A stretch of 64,000 nucleotides of DNA. It comes from Veillonella sp. Lineage in GTDB: Bacteria > Bacillota > Negativicutes > Veillonellales > Veillonellaceae. Shown piece after piece: positions 34,930-42,860 of this stretch. A program made the position numbers and the translations under genes. Where the stretch lies: positions 10,182-74,181 of the forward strand of contig NZ_JAGZMO010000009.1 of assembly GCF_018364065.1 (NCBI RefSeq), read 5' to 3'. The notes below the pieces were generated by a model. That model saw only the letters and a program-made list of their open reading frames with translations, made no database searches and was not told the DNA's origin. Every line of letters begins with the position of its first letter. Position 1 is the first letter of the stretch.

Positions 34930-36184
34930 AATTGAACAACAAGTTCAATACTACGGCGGTCAGCGCGCCCACTACGATGCCGCTTTCCAAGAGAATGCGC
35001 ACAGACGCAGGGAATTGAGCGAACAGTCCCGGTGTTACGGTCACACCAAGGCCCAATGCAATGGAGCAAGCCGCTACAAGCATGGTATTGGAGTTTGTAA
35101 AGTCAGCTTTACCCAACATGCGGATACCGGCCGCACAAACCATACCGAACATGGCGATCATGGCTCCGCCCAATACGCTGGTAGGAATAATCGTCGCCAG
35201 AGCGGCAAACTTAGGTGCCAGGCCCAACAAAATCAGCATAAAGCCACAAACGGATACTACCACTGTGGAACGTACTTTTGAAAGTTCCACCAGGCCTACG
35301 TTTTGAGAAAAGGTAGTATATGGGAAGGAGTTAAAAATACCGCCAATAATGGAGGCCAAACCTTCCGCACGATAGCCGCGCGCCAAATCATCAGATGTAA
35401 TCTTGCGCTCGCAAATTTCACCAAGCGCTAGGAATACACCGGTGGACTCTACCATGCTCACAATGGCCACGATAGTCATCGTCAGGATGGCGCTGCCGTG
35501 GAAGGTCGGCAATCCAAAATAGAACGGCTGCGGAATATGAGCCCAGGACGCTTCCACCACCGGCGTCATATCCACGAGGCCCATCATGAAGGCCACCACG
35601 GTGCCGAATACGAGGCCCAATAACACGGAAATGGCCTGAATATATCCTTTGAATAAGCGATTTAAGATTAAAATAAATGCCAACACAGCCAATCCTAAGA
35701 TAATATGTACAGGGGATCCGAAGTCGGGGCTGCCTAATCCGCCGGCCAAGTTATTCATGGCTACCGGAACTAAGGTGACGCCGATAACGGTCACAATAGA
35801 GCCCGTTACTACAGGTGGGAAGAACCGCACCAACCGGCCGAACCAGTGAGAAATCAAAAAGACGATTAAGCCGGATACAATAATGGCACCGTAAATCGCC
35901 CCCAAGCCAAACTCTTTGCCGATGGATATCATAGGGAATACGGCCGTAAACGTACAGCCTAATACAACCGGCAAGCCGATGCCGAACACTTTATTACGCC
36001 ACACCTGCAACAACGTAGCAATACCGGACGTCAATAAGTCGGCGCCGATCAAATACGCCACGTGCAGTGTATCCAAGCCTAAACTGCTGCCCACGATGAG
36101 CGGTACAATTACAGCGCCGGCATACATAGCCAGCACATGCTGCAAGCCCAGGAAAAAGACCTGGCTTTTTTTGTAGCCATCCAT
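34904..36184 (-). CDS. nucleobase:cation symporter-2 (xanthine/uracil permease family)
   Basis: 426 residues, about 12 to 14 membrane segments, of the NCS2 family. Visible are LQHVLAMYAGAVIVPLIVG at the start, the signature stretch around SMVESTGVFLALGE (about 243-256), and the motif TFSQNVGLVELSKVRS (about 294-309). The QNVGL form is typical of xanthine/urate rather than uracil carriers. It imports a purine base using the proton or sodium gradient. The ATG is preceded by AGGAGG. It is monocistronic and overlaps a 30-bp duplication at its 3' end. The exact base is inferred from the motif only. Confidence 0.9.
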   Translation of the reverse strand: MDGYKKSQVFFLGLQHVLAMYAGAVIVPLIVGSSLGLDTLHVAYLIGADLLTSGIATLLQVWRNKVFGIGLPVVLGCTFTAVFPMISIGKEFGLGAIYGAIIVSGLIVFLISHWFGRLVRFFPPVVTGSIVTVIGVTLVPVAMNNLAGGLGSPDFGSPVHIILGLAVLAFILILNRLFKGYIQAISVLLGLVFGTVVAFMMGLVDMTPVVEASWAHIPQPFYFGLPTFHGSAILTMTIVAIVSMVESTGVFLALGEICERKITSDDLARGYRAEGLASIIGGIFNSFPYTTFSQNVGLVELSKVRSTVVVSVCGFMLILLGLAPKFAALATIIPTSVLGGAMIAMFGMVCAAGIRMLGKADFTNSNTMLVAACSIALGLGVTVTPGLFAQFPASVRILLESGIVVGALTAVVLNLLFNYDEIKNSK

Positions 36185-36384
36185 TAATATAATGCCTCCT
36201 AACTAAATGCTAAACCATAGTATTATTTCATCTATCAGAAAATTAAATGCACAAATTTATATTCACAATATACATTATTCAAGTATGTATATTGAATTTC
36301 TTTATTATATACACAGTTATACGTTTTTCAAATTTATACAGTATATTAAATTTAATTATATCATTATTCGGCATAAAAAAGTAA

Positions 36385-36416
36385 AAGCGGCTTGATCTTT
36401 TCAGAATCAAGCCGTT
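36385..36416 (-). terminator. terminator of the LysR gene
   Basis: CGGCTTGAT and ATCAAGCCG arms; the minus strand continues CTTTTACTTTTTT. Confidence 0.75.
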
Positions 36417-36460
36417 TATTTACATATAAACCCTTAGGAATTACAAATTACTGGTTAAGA

Positions 36461-37357
36461 TTAATCTTCCTTCAATTCCTGAGCAATGTAATCCATAAAT
36501 GTCTTCATGGTTTCCCACTTAGAGTTATTATTGCGATATACAAAGCATACTTGTAAATACAATGGTTTAGCTAAGGTATATACACCTTCTTCAATGCCCA
36601 ATGCTTCTAACAAGTGACGAGAAATCAAAGCGCCGGACTCATTGCGTTTGCAATAGTCGATCATGGCGTAAGGATTGGAAAGTCTTACCAACTGTGGTAA
36701 AGACTGGCGTCCTTCTTCAGAGAAGTAAGATTTCAAACGATGGCTCATGAAGTATTTTGGTGGATACATAACCATCGGATAATCCAAGATTTCTTCACAT
36801 GTTACAGGATGTGCGTCCATCTTGCGGTTCGGTGCATAATATACAACCGAGTCTTCACGGAGCGCAATACTTTCGTATGCACTCATATCCTTGTTGTTAG
36901 GTAAATAGCAAGTACCGATATCAATGCGATTTTCACGCAAATCCAACAACATTTCTTCTTCTTCCATATCATACACGGAAATAGCGAAGTTTGGATTAGT
37001 TTGTTGGAAATACGCTACATGCGCATTCATACGTACATCGCCGATACTGCGTAGAATACCTACGTTCAACATTGGACGCTCTAATTTATTGGCTAAGCGA
37101 ATGCTATGAATAGCTCGTTCTAACGTTTCAATGATATGCTCAGCTTCAGGCAAAAACTTTTCGCCTTCCGGTGTCAAGCGGCTGCCTCTGGTCGAGCGTG
37201 CAATTAACTTCACCCCTACCAATCTTTCAAGCTTTTTCATCTGCGCACTAAAAGCAGATTGAGTAATATTAGCCGCCTGCGCCGCTAATGTAAAGTTTCC
37301 CATTTTGCTGTACGTTATAAAGCTTTGCAACTCTTGCAGGGTAGGTAGTTCTTCCAT
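36461..37357 (-). CDS. LysR family transcriptional regulator
   Basis: 298 residues. The N-terminal helix-turn-helix (LQELQSFITYSKMGNFTLAAQAANITQSAFSAQMKKLE, about 6-43) is followed by the periplasmic-binding-like effector domain from about residue 90. The first effector strand (MLNVGILRSIGDVR) and the hinge near 160-170 are normal. The ATG at 37357 is chosen because AAAGGAG lies nine bases before it; the upstream ATG at 37366 is only adjacent to it. The gene stands alone; the 1-kb AT-rich region upstream separates it from rpsD, so the target is not indicated. An extended -10 promoter (37486-37494) on the minus strand is likely its own. Confidence 0.9.
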   Translation of the reverse strand: MEELPTLQELQSFITYSKMGNFTLAAQAANITQSAFSAQMKKLERLVGVKLIARSTRGSRLTPEGEKFLPEAEHIIETLERAIHSIRLANKLERPMLNVGILRSIGDVRMNAHVAYFQQTNPNFAISVYDMEEEEMLLDLRENRIDIGTCYLPNNKDMSAYESIALREDSVVYYAPNRKMDAHPVTCEEILDYPMVMYPPKYFMSHRLKSYFSEEGRQSLPQLVRLSNPYAMIDYCKRNESGALISRHLLEALGIEEGVYTLAKPLYLQVCFVYRNNNSKWETMKTFMDYIAQELKED

Positions 37358-37485
37358 CCAGTTCATCTCCTTTTATGCGAATACTTAACAAAACACCTGT
37401 CACTACGTATAGTGGTCACCACCAGGTAACGTCGTCTTCTATAAAAATCAGTAATCTATTTGTAACTTATATTAAAGGTTACCTC

Positions 37486-37494
37486 ATTATAGCA
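37486..37494 (-). promoter_or_regulatory. extended -10 promoter of the LysR gene
   Basis: On the minus strand TGCTATAAT gives TG-n-TATAAT; the -35 region is weak, as is common for extended -10 promoters. A leader of about 120 bases follows. Confidence 0.6.
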
Positions 37495-38308
37495 TGTTTA
37501 CAATTTTTAAGAAAACGTTTATAAAATTTTTTAATAGTCATAATTAAAATCATACAAGATTTATATAATTTAACTATCACTTATATTTTTTATTTAGGAA
37601 GCTCTTACTATTCCCTAATTATAAGAAAATTGCTAAACAAAATCGCTCTTGTAAAAAGTTTGTAAACCCTCAAAATTTTATACAGAGATTAAAATTTTAT
37701 ATATACGTTATTATTAGATAGTTTTATGAACATTCTTTTATTTATTAACAAAAAAGTCCAACCATATAAGTAGAGTTTTAAAATTTACCATGTACTTTGA
37801 AAATTGTCTAGATAGGATAGACTTTAAAGGTTGACAATAAAATCCTTCAGCCTGTTAGATTACTAAAACGCATATATTTAGATATGCCGATTTTACGCTA
37901 TACTCCCTATAGGTATTCACAATTGTGCATAAATTTTCTATATTAATAACAAAAATGCATGCATAATAATTCTTTCATTTTTTCCATTCATTCATGAAGA
38001 ACATTCGCTGTATGCGCACAAAAGTCTCTTTAAAATACTATCTAATTGTACCATGTATACGTACCTTAGTGCACTGTCGCTAATCATCACTTTTTTTATT
38101 CCATTTTTTGACAGTTATAATTCATTTTTCAATCCGTTTAAATTTGATTTCCGATGTACTAAATTGAAAAAGTTTTTAATAATTCATATCAAAATAGGGA
38201 TAAGAAAAAGTGTTTTTTTGCCAAAATCTGTGTCATAATTAATAAAAGGATAAAGTGATAAAGCCCTAAAATATAGGCTTTTCCCTGCATAAAGAATGCT
38301 TATATATA
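37495..38308. other. long AT-rich intergenic region
   Basis: About 800 bases, very AT-rich, with no credible gene. A 61-codon open frame at 38053-38238 is weakly hydrophobic, has no ribosome binding site, and is not a gene on present evidence. No repeat array or structured RNA stands out. It contains many poly-A/T tracts, as in curved DNA, and separates the divergent LysR and rpsD units. Confidence 0.7.
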
Positions 38309-38337
38309 TTGACACGGCTCCCCCTTCGTGATAGAAT
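38309..38337 (+). promoter_or_regulatory. strong promoter of rpsD
   Basis: TTGACA (38309-38314), a 17-base spacer and TAGAAT (38332-38337). The leader contains a small GTACC/GGTAC hairpin at 38344-38360. It could serve as an S4 autoregulatory site, but this is unproven. Confidence 0.88.
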
Positions 38338-38391
38338 ATTTGAGTACCTAAATTTGGTACATGTTATTTTTCATTATGAGGTGATAAACAC

Positions 38392-38979
38392 ATGGCAACG
38401 AGAAGAGAAGCACGCTTTAAGTTATGTCGTCGCTTCGGTGTGAACGTTTTCGGTCACTCCAAAGCTTTAAAGCGCGTAAAGAAAGACCAACGTCAGAAAA
38501 AATTATCTGAATACGGTTTACAATTATTAGAAAAACAAAAAGTTAAAGCATATTACAACTTGCTAGAACGCCAGTTCGTACGCTATTACGATAAAGCGAA
38601 AAAAATGCAGGGTGTTACCGGCGAAAACATGTTAGTATTGTTAGAATGCCGTCTTGACAATCTTGTATATCGCATCGGCTTCGGCAACTCCATCCGTCAA
38701 GCACGTCAGATGGTAAACCATGGCCACATTCTTGTTAACGGCCGCCGCGTTGATATTCCATCCTACCAGTGTAAAGCTGGCGATGTTATCGAACTTCGCG
38801 AAGCATCCCGTGACAACGAAATGTTCAAAACAAACTTCCAGGAACTTCGTTCTTTCGAACTTCCTTACATTACTAAAGAATTAGAAGGCTTCAAAGCTAC
38901 TTTGACTCGTCTTCCTGAACGTTCCGAACTTCCAATCGAAGTTAACGAAACACTTATCGTCGAATTGTACTCCAAATAA
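38392..38979 (+). CDS. rpsD: 30S ribosomal protein S4
   Basis: 195 residues of uS4: the N-terminal rRNA-binding part (FKLCRRFGVNVF) and the S4 RNA-binding domain at about 88-150 (CRLDNLVYRIGFGNSIRQARQMVNHGHILVNGRRVDIPS). It is a primary 16S-binding and assembly protein of the small subunit. The zinc-binding cysteine cluster seen in some S4 forms is absent. It is monocistronic, 10 kb away from the alpha operon, as in other Firmicutes. It has a consensus promoter, a GAGGTG site and a strong terminator. Confidence 0.98.
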   Translation: MATRREARFKLCRRFGVNVFGHSKALKRVKKDQRQKKLSEYGLQLLEKQKVKAYYNLLERQFVRYYDKAKKMQGVTGENMLVLLECRLDNLVYRIGFGNSIRQARQMVNHGHILVNGRRVDIPSYQCKAGDVIELREASRDNEMFKTNFQELRSFELPYITKELEGFKATLTRLPERSELPIEVNETLIVELYSK

Positions 38980-38990
38980 TCGACATTACA

Positions 38991-39028
38991 AAAGACCGTC
39001 ACCCTTTTGGGTTGGCGGTCTTTTTTTA
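38991..39028 (+). terminator. rpsD terminator
   Basis: AAAGACCG and CGGTCTTT arms around CACCCTTTTGGGTTGG, with the inner CCC/GGG stem, followed by seven T. Confidence 0.92.
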
Positions 39029-39103
39029 TCTGTAAAACACCTAAACCAAACAAGCTAAACACTAAAAGCACTAAAAGTAGCGAAAGCAACAAAAGCAATA
39101 AAA

Positions 39104-39131
39104 AGAAGGCTTCCTTGCGGAGGCCTTCTTA
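39104..39131 (-). terminator. terminator of the DUF362 gene
   Basis: AAGAAGGCTTCC and GGAGGCCTTCTT arms (one G-U) over TTGC. On the minus strand TTTTT follows. The stretch before it (39040-39100) is a run of AAGCA/AAGCAAC-like short repeats. Confidence 0.85.
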
Positions 39132-39167
39132 TATATTGCTGATTAACTATTTTAATAGTCGGCTTTT

Positions 39168-40274
39168 CTATTTAACTTCAACCAATGTATATTCTCTGGA
39201 TCCCAAGCCCAATTCTTCCGCATGGTTAAGCGCCGCTTCCCAGTCAACATCATGGAACATGGCTGTAAAATAATCACCCTGTGTATGTTTATGACCGTCC
39301 AGCACGCTGCCCGGCATAATCGGCTGTGCGTTTACTTTGTCTGCGCAAGCCTGATCAAGCGCTACCAAGTCGCTGGATGCGAACATACCTACATCCGGTA
39401 CGATTGGAATATCGTTTTCACCATGGCAGTCGCAATATGGCGATACATCAACCGCCAAGCTGATATGGAAAGTAGGACGATTGCGAACAACAGCCGCTGT
39501 ATATTCCGCCATTTTTTCGCTCAATGCCGTATTAGCCGCATCCCACATTGGAGAGATGGCATCAACCGGACATACGCCTACGCATCGGCCGCAGCCTACG
39601 CACTTTTCTTCCGTAATAAAGGATTTTCTATTAGTTACATGCACCGCATCATGAGCGCAATACTGTTCACATTTACCGCAACCTACGCAGATTTCCTGTT
39701 GAACGAACGGTTTGCCTGCACTGTGTTGTTCCATTTTACCGGCGCGGGAGCCACCGCCCATGCCAAGATTTTTAATGGCACCACCGAAGCCGGCCGATTC
39801 ATGACCTTTAAAATGTGTTAAGGAAATTACAATATCCGCATCCATCAAGGCCTGACCGATCTTAGCTTCTTTTACATATTTTCCGTCAGGAACAGGAACC
39901 AATGTTTCATCCAAACCTTTCAAGCCATCGGCAATGATGACATGAGCGCCTGTATTATAAGGGTTAAATCCGTTCTGATAGGCCGATTCAATGTGATCAA
40001 GGGCATTCTTACGGCCACCTACATATAAGGTGTTGCAGTCAGTCAAGAATGGCTTACCGCCCAAATCTTTGATAACTTCCACTAAGCGCGCTACATATTG
40101 AGGGCGCAAGAACGCCAAGTTGCCCGGTTCGCCGAAATGCAATTTAATGGCTACGAACTTGTTAGTGAAATCGATATTTTCAATACCTGCCTTTGTGATG
40201 AGGCGCTCGAACTTATCTGTTAAACTTTCCCCGATGCGTGTGTGCATGGATGTAAAATAAACTTTTGACGACAT
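39168..40274 (-). CDS. DUF362 domain protein with two 4Fe-4S clusters
   Basis: 368 residues. The N-terminal and central parts form the DUF362 domain (about residues 1-185), with KLHFGEPGNLAFLRPQY and SLTHFKGHESAGFGGAIKNLGMG. A ferredoxin insert at about 192-240 carries two Cys-x2-Cys-x2-Cys-x3-Cys sets (CVGCGKCEQYC and CVGCGRCVGVC). The C-terminal piece returns to the DUF362 fold. Proteins of this kind are iron-sulfur proteins of unknown chemistry, thought to be electron carriers or reductases. The ATG has an AAAGGAG site. It is a single gene. Confidence 0.9.
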   Translation of the reverse strand: MSSKVYFTSMHTRIGESLTDKFERLITKAGIENIDFTNKFVAIKLHFGEPGNLAFLRPQYVARLVEVIKDLGGKPFLTDCNTLYVGGRKNALDHIESAYQNGFNPYNTGAHVIIADGLKGLDETLVPVPDGKYVKEAKIGQALMDADIVISLTHFKGHESAGFGGAIKNLGMGGGSRAGKMEQHSAGKPFVQQEICVGCGKCEQYCAHDAVHVTNRKSFITEEKCVGCGRCVGVCPVDAISPMWDAANTALSEKMAEYTAAVVRNRPTFHISLAVDVSPYCDCHGENDIPIVPDVGMFASSDLVALDQACADKVNAQPIMPGSVLDGHKHTQGDYFTAMFHDVDWEAALNHAEELGLGSREYTLVEVK

Positions 40275-40530
40275 ACCTATGTCACTCCTTTACCTATACC
40301 AATCGCATTCATTGCTCGCCCTTCCCGGCTAACAACTATGTATGCTACCCTTATTATATCAAATATTTCTCAATTAGATAGACATTTATTAGCATTTATC
40401 GTTTGAAAATCATTCCCACTTATTAATCAAGGCAACTGCAAATGCTCCATCAGCGCAGCGACGCAACATCCTACAATTGCACTCGGCCACGGCCTACAAC
40501 TGTTTCTATACTAGCTAGTTTCTTTTCAAT

Positions 40531-40580
40531 AAAAAAGGTCTGCCCATACTACAGGTTCTGTAATATGAGCAGACTTTTTT
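40531..40580 (-). terminator. terminator of the queT-queF operon
   Basis: AAAGGTCTGCCCATACTACAG and CTGTAATATGAGCAGACTTT form a long stem with two mismatches; on the minus strand TTTTTT follows. Confidence 0.9.
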
Positions 40581-40633
40581 GCCGGCAATCGTTATTGCCC
40601 TTGTTATTTATTTTTTGACTCCAATTGTGAGCC

Positions 40634-41134
40634 TTATCTGTACGCCACTCGCTCAGGCTGCATGTCATGGAAATGCAGTCTTTCTTTAGCTACTTTTTCC
40701 CATTCAGTACCGGCTTTGCCGTAGTTAGCGAATGGATCGATAGCCAAGCCGCCGCGTGGTGTAAACTTGCCCCACACTTCAATATATTTCGGATCCATCA
40801 GTTTAATGAGGTCCTTCATAATGATATTGACGCAATCTTCGTGGAAGTCCCCGTGATTGCGGAAACTGAACAAGTATAATTTTAAAGATTTACTTTCTAC
40901 CAAACGTTCATCCGGAACGTAAGAGATGTAAATTGTTGCAAAGTCAGGTTGTCCTGTCATTGGACATAAACTGGTAAATTCAGGACAGTTGAATTTTACG
41001 AAGTAATCATTGCCCGGATGTTTGTTCACAAATGATTCAAGCACTTCCGGTGCATAATCGGTAGGATAATTGGTTTTAGCACTGCCTAAACCGTGTACGC
41101 CCTGTAGTTCATCGCTTGTTCTGCCGCTTCCCAT
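40634..41134 (-). CDS. queF: NADPH-dependent 7-cyano-7-deazaguanine reductase
   Basis: 166 residues, the short (type I, YkvM-like) QueF of the T-fold family. The catalytic cysteine is in FTSLCPMTGQPDFA (about 54-67), the family motif ESKSLKLYLFSFRNHGDFHED (QueF signature and substrate glutamate) at about 80-100. It reduces preQ0 nitrile to preQ1 amine in queuosine synthesis. TAAGGAGG lies before the ATG. It is cotranscribed with the preQ1-riboswitch transporter queT, 104 bases upstream. In that gap an ATTGCT/AGCAAT hairpin (41190-41208) is followed by TTTT, a possible partial attenuator. Confidence 0.95.
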   Translation of the reverse strand: MGSGRTSDELQGVHGLGSAKTNYPTDYAPEVLESFVNKHPGNDYFVKFNCPEFTSLCPMTGQPDFATIYISYVPDERLVESKSLKLYLFSFRNHGDFHEDCVNIIMKDLIKLMDPKYIEVWGKFTPRGGLAIDPFANYGKAGTEWEKVAKERLHFHDMQPERVAYR

Positions 41135-41238
41135 ATGGCTGACCTCCTTAATAACTTTAATTGTAAGCCTAATTTCATAACCTCTTAAAATTGCTCACTC
41201 AGCAATTATATAAGAATGTATATTTATTTCTGTGTATT

Positions 41239-41829
41239 TTATACCTGTGCGGACTGATTATCCGGCAAACGTTCTGCTGATGTTTCTGCTACATCTGCTT
41301 CTGTTGCTTTTGATACGCCTGAAGTTTCAACTGTTTTCAAGCCCATCACTCGTTCCAGCGCATTCACAAGGAAATAACTGAATACGGCGGAAATACTCTG
41401 CCCCACTAATAACGAGGTCACCAACAACGCGTATGGCAAATCAAGTAGCGGCGCCAACCAAAGTGGCACTACTAAGGACGGTACCAACGCAATGAACGGA
41501 ATTACAATCCAGTTGCCGAAGCCTAAACGCTTACCGATTACGATACCGCCGGTTGTAACTAAACCTACGATACAGCCGCCAATGGCGTCAATTGGTCCCA
41601 GGCCGCCCATGATAAAATTACTGATCAAGTTGGCCAAGCCGAATACGATGACAGTAAACGGGAACAGCGATGCCAAGCCATACAACGCCGTAGCAATACG
41701 CACCTGGTATTGGCCGAAGGCAAAGCCCTGGGTAATCAACATAACAACAATGTAAAGAGCCAGACAAAGACCGCTGACGGTCAGTTTTTTGGTCGTACTC
41801 CATGTACGCACCGAGTTCATACGATTCAT
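41239..41829 (-). CDS. queT: queuosine precursor transporter QueT (ECF S component)
   Basis: 196 residues with about five to six membrane helices (first: LTVSGLCLALYIVVMLITQGFAFG) and a C-terminal acidic/polar tail. The pattern GQYQVRIATALYGLASLFPFTVIVFGLANLISN is typical of QueT-family ECF substrate-binding subunits. It would import a queuosine precursor (preQ1 or preQ0), using the shared ECF module (ecfA1, ecfA2 and ecfT at 45918-48599). A preQ1-I riboswitch covers the ribosome binding site. The C-terminal extension of about 30 residues (TVETSGVSKATEADVAET..) is low-complexity. Confidence 0.88.
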   Translation of the reverse strand: MNRMNSVRTWSTTKKLTVSGLCLALYIVVMLITQGFAFGQYQVRIATALYGLASLFPFTVIVFGLANLISNFIMGGLGPIDAIGGCIVGLVTTGGIVIGKRLGFGNWIVIPFIALVPSLVVPLWLAPLLDLPYALLVTSLLVGQSISAVFSYFLVNALERVMGLKTVETSGVSKATEADVAETSAERLPDNQSAQV

Positions 41830-41837
41830 ATTAAATT

Positions 41838-41878
41838 CTCCTTAGTTTTATTTAAAGACAGGATGGTTACGAACTGTC
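41838..41878 (-). ncRNA. preQ1-I riboswitch
   Basis: On the minus strand GACAG (41874-41878) and CTGTC (41857-41861) form P1, with loop TTCGTAACCATC, then the A-rich tail ending AAAACTAAGGAG. This is the H-type pseudoknot pattern of preQ1-I. The tail contains the Shine-Dalgarno sequence of queT, so preQ1 should block translation. Confidence 0.85.
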
Positions 41879-41901
41879 TTGCACCTGTAAGCAGGCACAA
41901 T

Positions 41902-41934
41902 AATAACAGGCGATACATAGTATCGCCTGTTATT
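41902..41934. terminator. hairpin behind korB and inside the queT leader
   Basis: A 14-bp perfect stem AATAACAGGCGATA / TATCGCCTGTTATT over CATAG. It lies between korB and the riboswitch. T runs are short, so it may be a korAB terminator or a leader element; the queT promoter (41946-41974) is upstream of it. Confidence 0.7.
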
Positions 41935-41945
41935 TCAGTAATTTA

Positions 41946-41974
41946 ATATTACCATTAAGTATGTGATTCGTCAA
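41946..41974 (-). promoter_or_regulatory. promoter of queT-queF
   Basis: On the minus strand: TTGACG (41969-41974), a 17-base spacer, TAATAT (41946-41951), immediately after the korB stop. Confidence 0.7.
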
Positions 41975-41980
41975 ACACTC

Positions 41981-42859
41981 TTATTTAAACTCTTCGTAAA
42001 GTTGTTTAAACAAGTCTTCCGAAGGTTTTACCACATCGTGAATCAATGCACGTTCGTGTGGACCGCCATTGGCAGCAGCCATAGCTTTTTCGAAAGAAGG
42101 TCTTTCAGTGTTCTGGTAGATCAAGCCGGTAACGAGACCGTCATGTTCAACCAATGCTTTAAGTGCAGCCGCACGGTCATGGATGTCATAACCTTCGATT
42201 GTACTTAAAGAAGTCAAATTGTCTTTGAAATAATCGTAACCGTTACGTTTGTTGTAAGTTACGCAAGGGCTGAATACGTTGATGAAGGAGAATCCGTCAT
42301 GTTTCATACCTTGTTTAATCAATTCCACAAGTTCTGCACGATTTGTCATGTAGCCTTGTGCTACGAATGTAGCACCTGCCGCGATTGCTGTTTCGCAGAT
42401 TGGCAATGGAGATTCGAAAGAACCATGTGGAGATGTTTTAGTAACGAAGCCGATGTCGGAACGAGGGGATGTTTGACCCTTTGTTAAGCCGTATACATGG
42501 TTATCCATTACGATGTATGTAATATTTACATTACGTTTAAACGCGTGGATTGTATGGCCCATACCGATAGCGAACGCGTCGCCGTCACCGCCGCACACTA
42601 CTACGTTTAAATCTTCGTTAGCTAATTTTACGCCCTGTGCATATGGAAGCGCACGACCATGAGTTGTATGCGCACCGTATGTATAGAAGTAACCGCCAAT
42701 ACGGCTGGAGCAACCGATACCGGAGATAACAGCCAGGTTTTCAGGACTAATGTCTTGAGCAGCTACAGCGTCGGCAATAGCGGCCTGTACCCCATAGTGG
42801 CCACAGCCGGGGCACCAGTTAGGGCGAATATCATTTCTATAATCCATTGGTGTTGCCAT
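41981..42859 (-). CDS. korB: 2-oxoacid:ferredoxin oxidoreductase beta subunit
   Basis: 292 residues. It has the TPP-binding beta subunit pattern: NWCPGCGHYGVQAAI near the start (TPP/iron-sulfur contact), GIGCSSRIGG, HGRALPYAQGVK, GGDGDAFAIG for Mg-TPP, and MDNHVYGLTKGQTSPRS. It contains few cysteines and no ferredoxin domain. With the alpha subunit it oxidatively decarboxylates a 2-oxo acid, probably 2-oxoglutarate, with ferredoxin as electron acceptor and CoA as acyl acceptor. The ATG is preceded by AAGGAGG and follows korA by one base. The 2-oxoglutarate assignment is by family resemblance; pyruvate or branched-chain substrates cannot be excluded. Confidence 0.9.
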   Translation of the reverse strand: MATPMDYRNDIRPNWCPGCGHYGVQAAIADAVAAQDISPENLAVISGIGCSSRIGGYFYTYGAHTTHGRALPYAQGVKLANEDLNVVVCGGDGDAFAIGMGHTIHAFKRNVNITYIVMDNHVYGLTKGQTSPRSDIGFVTKTSPHGSFESPLPICETAIAAGATFVAQGYMTNRAELVELIKQGMKHDGFSFINVFSPCVTYNKRNGYDYFKDNLTSLSTIEGYDIHDRAAALKALVEHDGLVTGLIYQNTERPSFEKAMAAANGGPHERALIHDVVKPSEDLFKQLYEEFK

Positions 42860-42860
42860 A

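Noticed and set aside
37495..38308. A 61-codon hydrophobic frame at 38053-38238 as a gene
   Set aside because: There is no Shine-Dalgarno sequence, it lies in very AT-rich DNA, and its composition is that of random AT-rich sequence.
41135..41238. A second preQ1 riboswitch in front of queF
   Set aside because: The TAAGAGGTT...AAGGAGG leader has a superficial resemblance, but the P1/P2 pairing and the conserved loop bases are missing.
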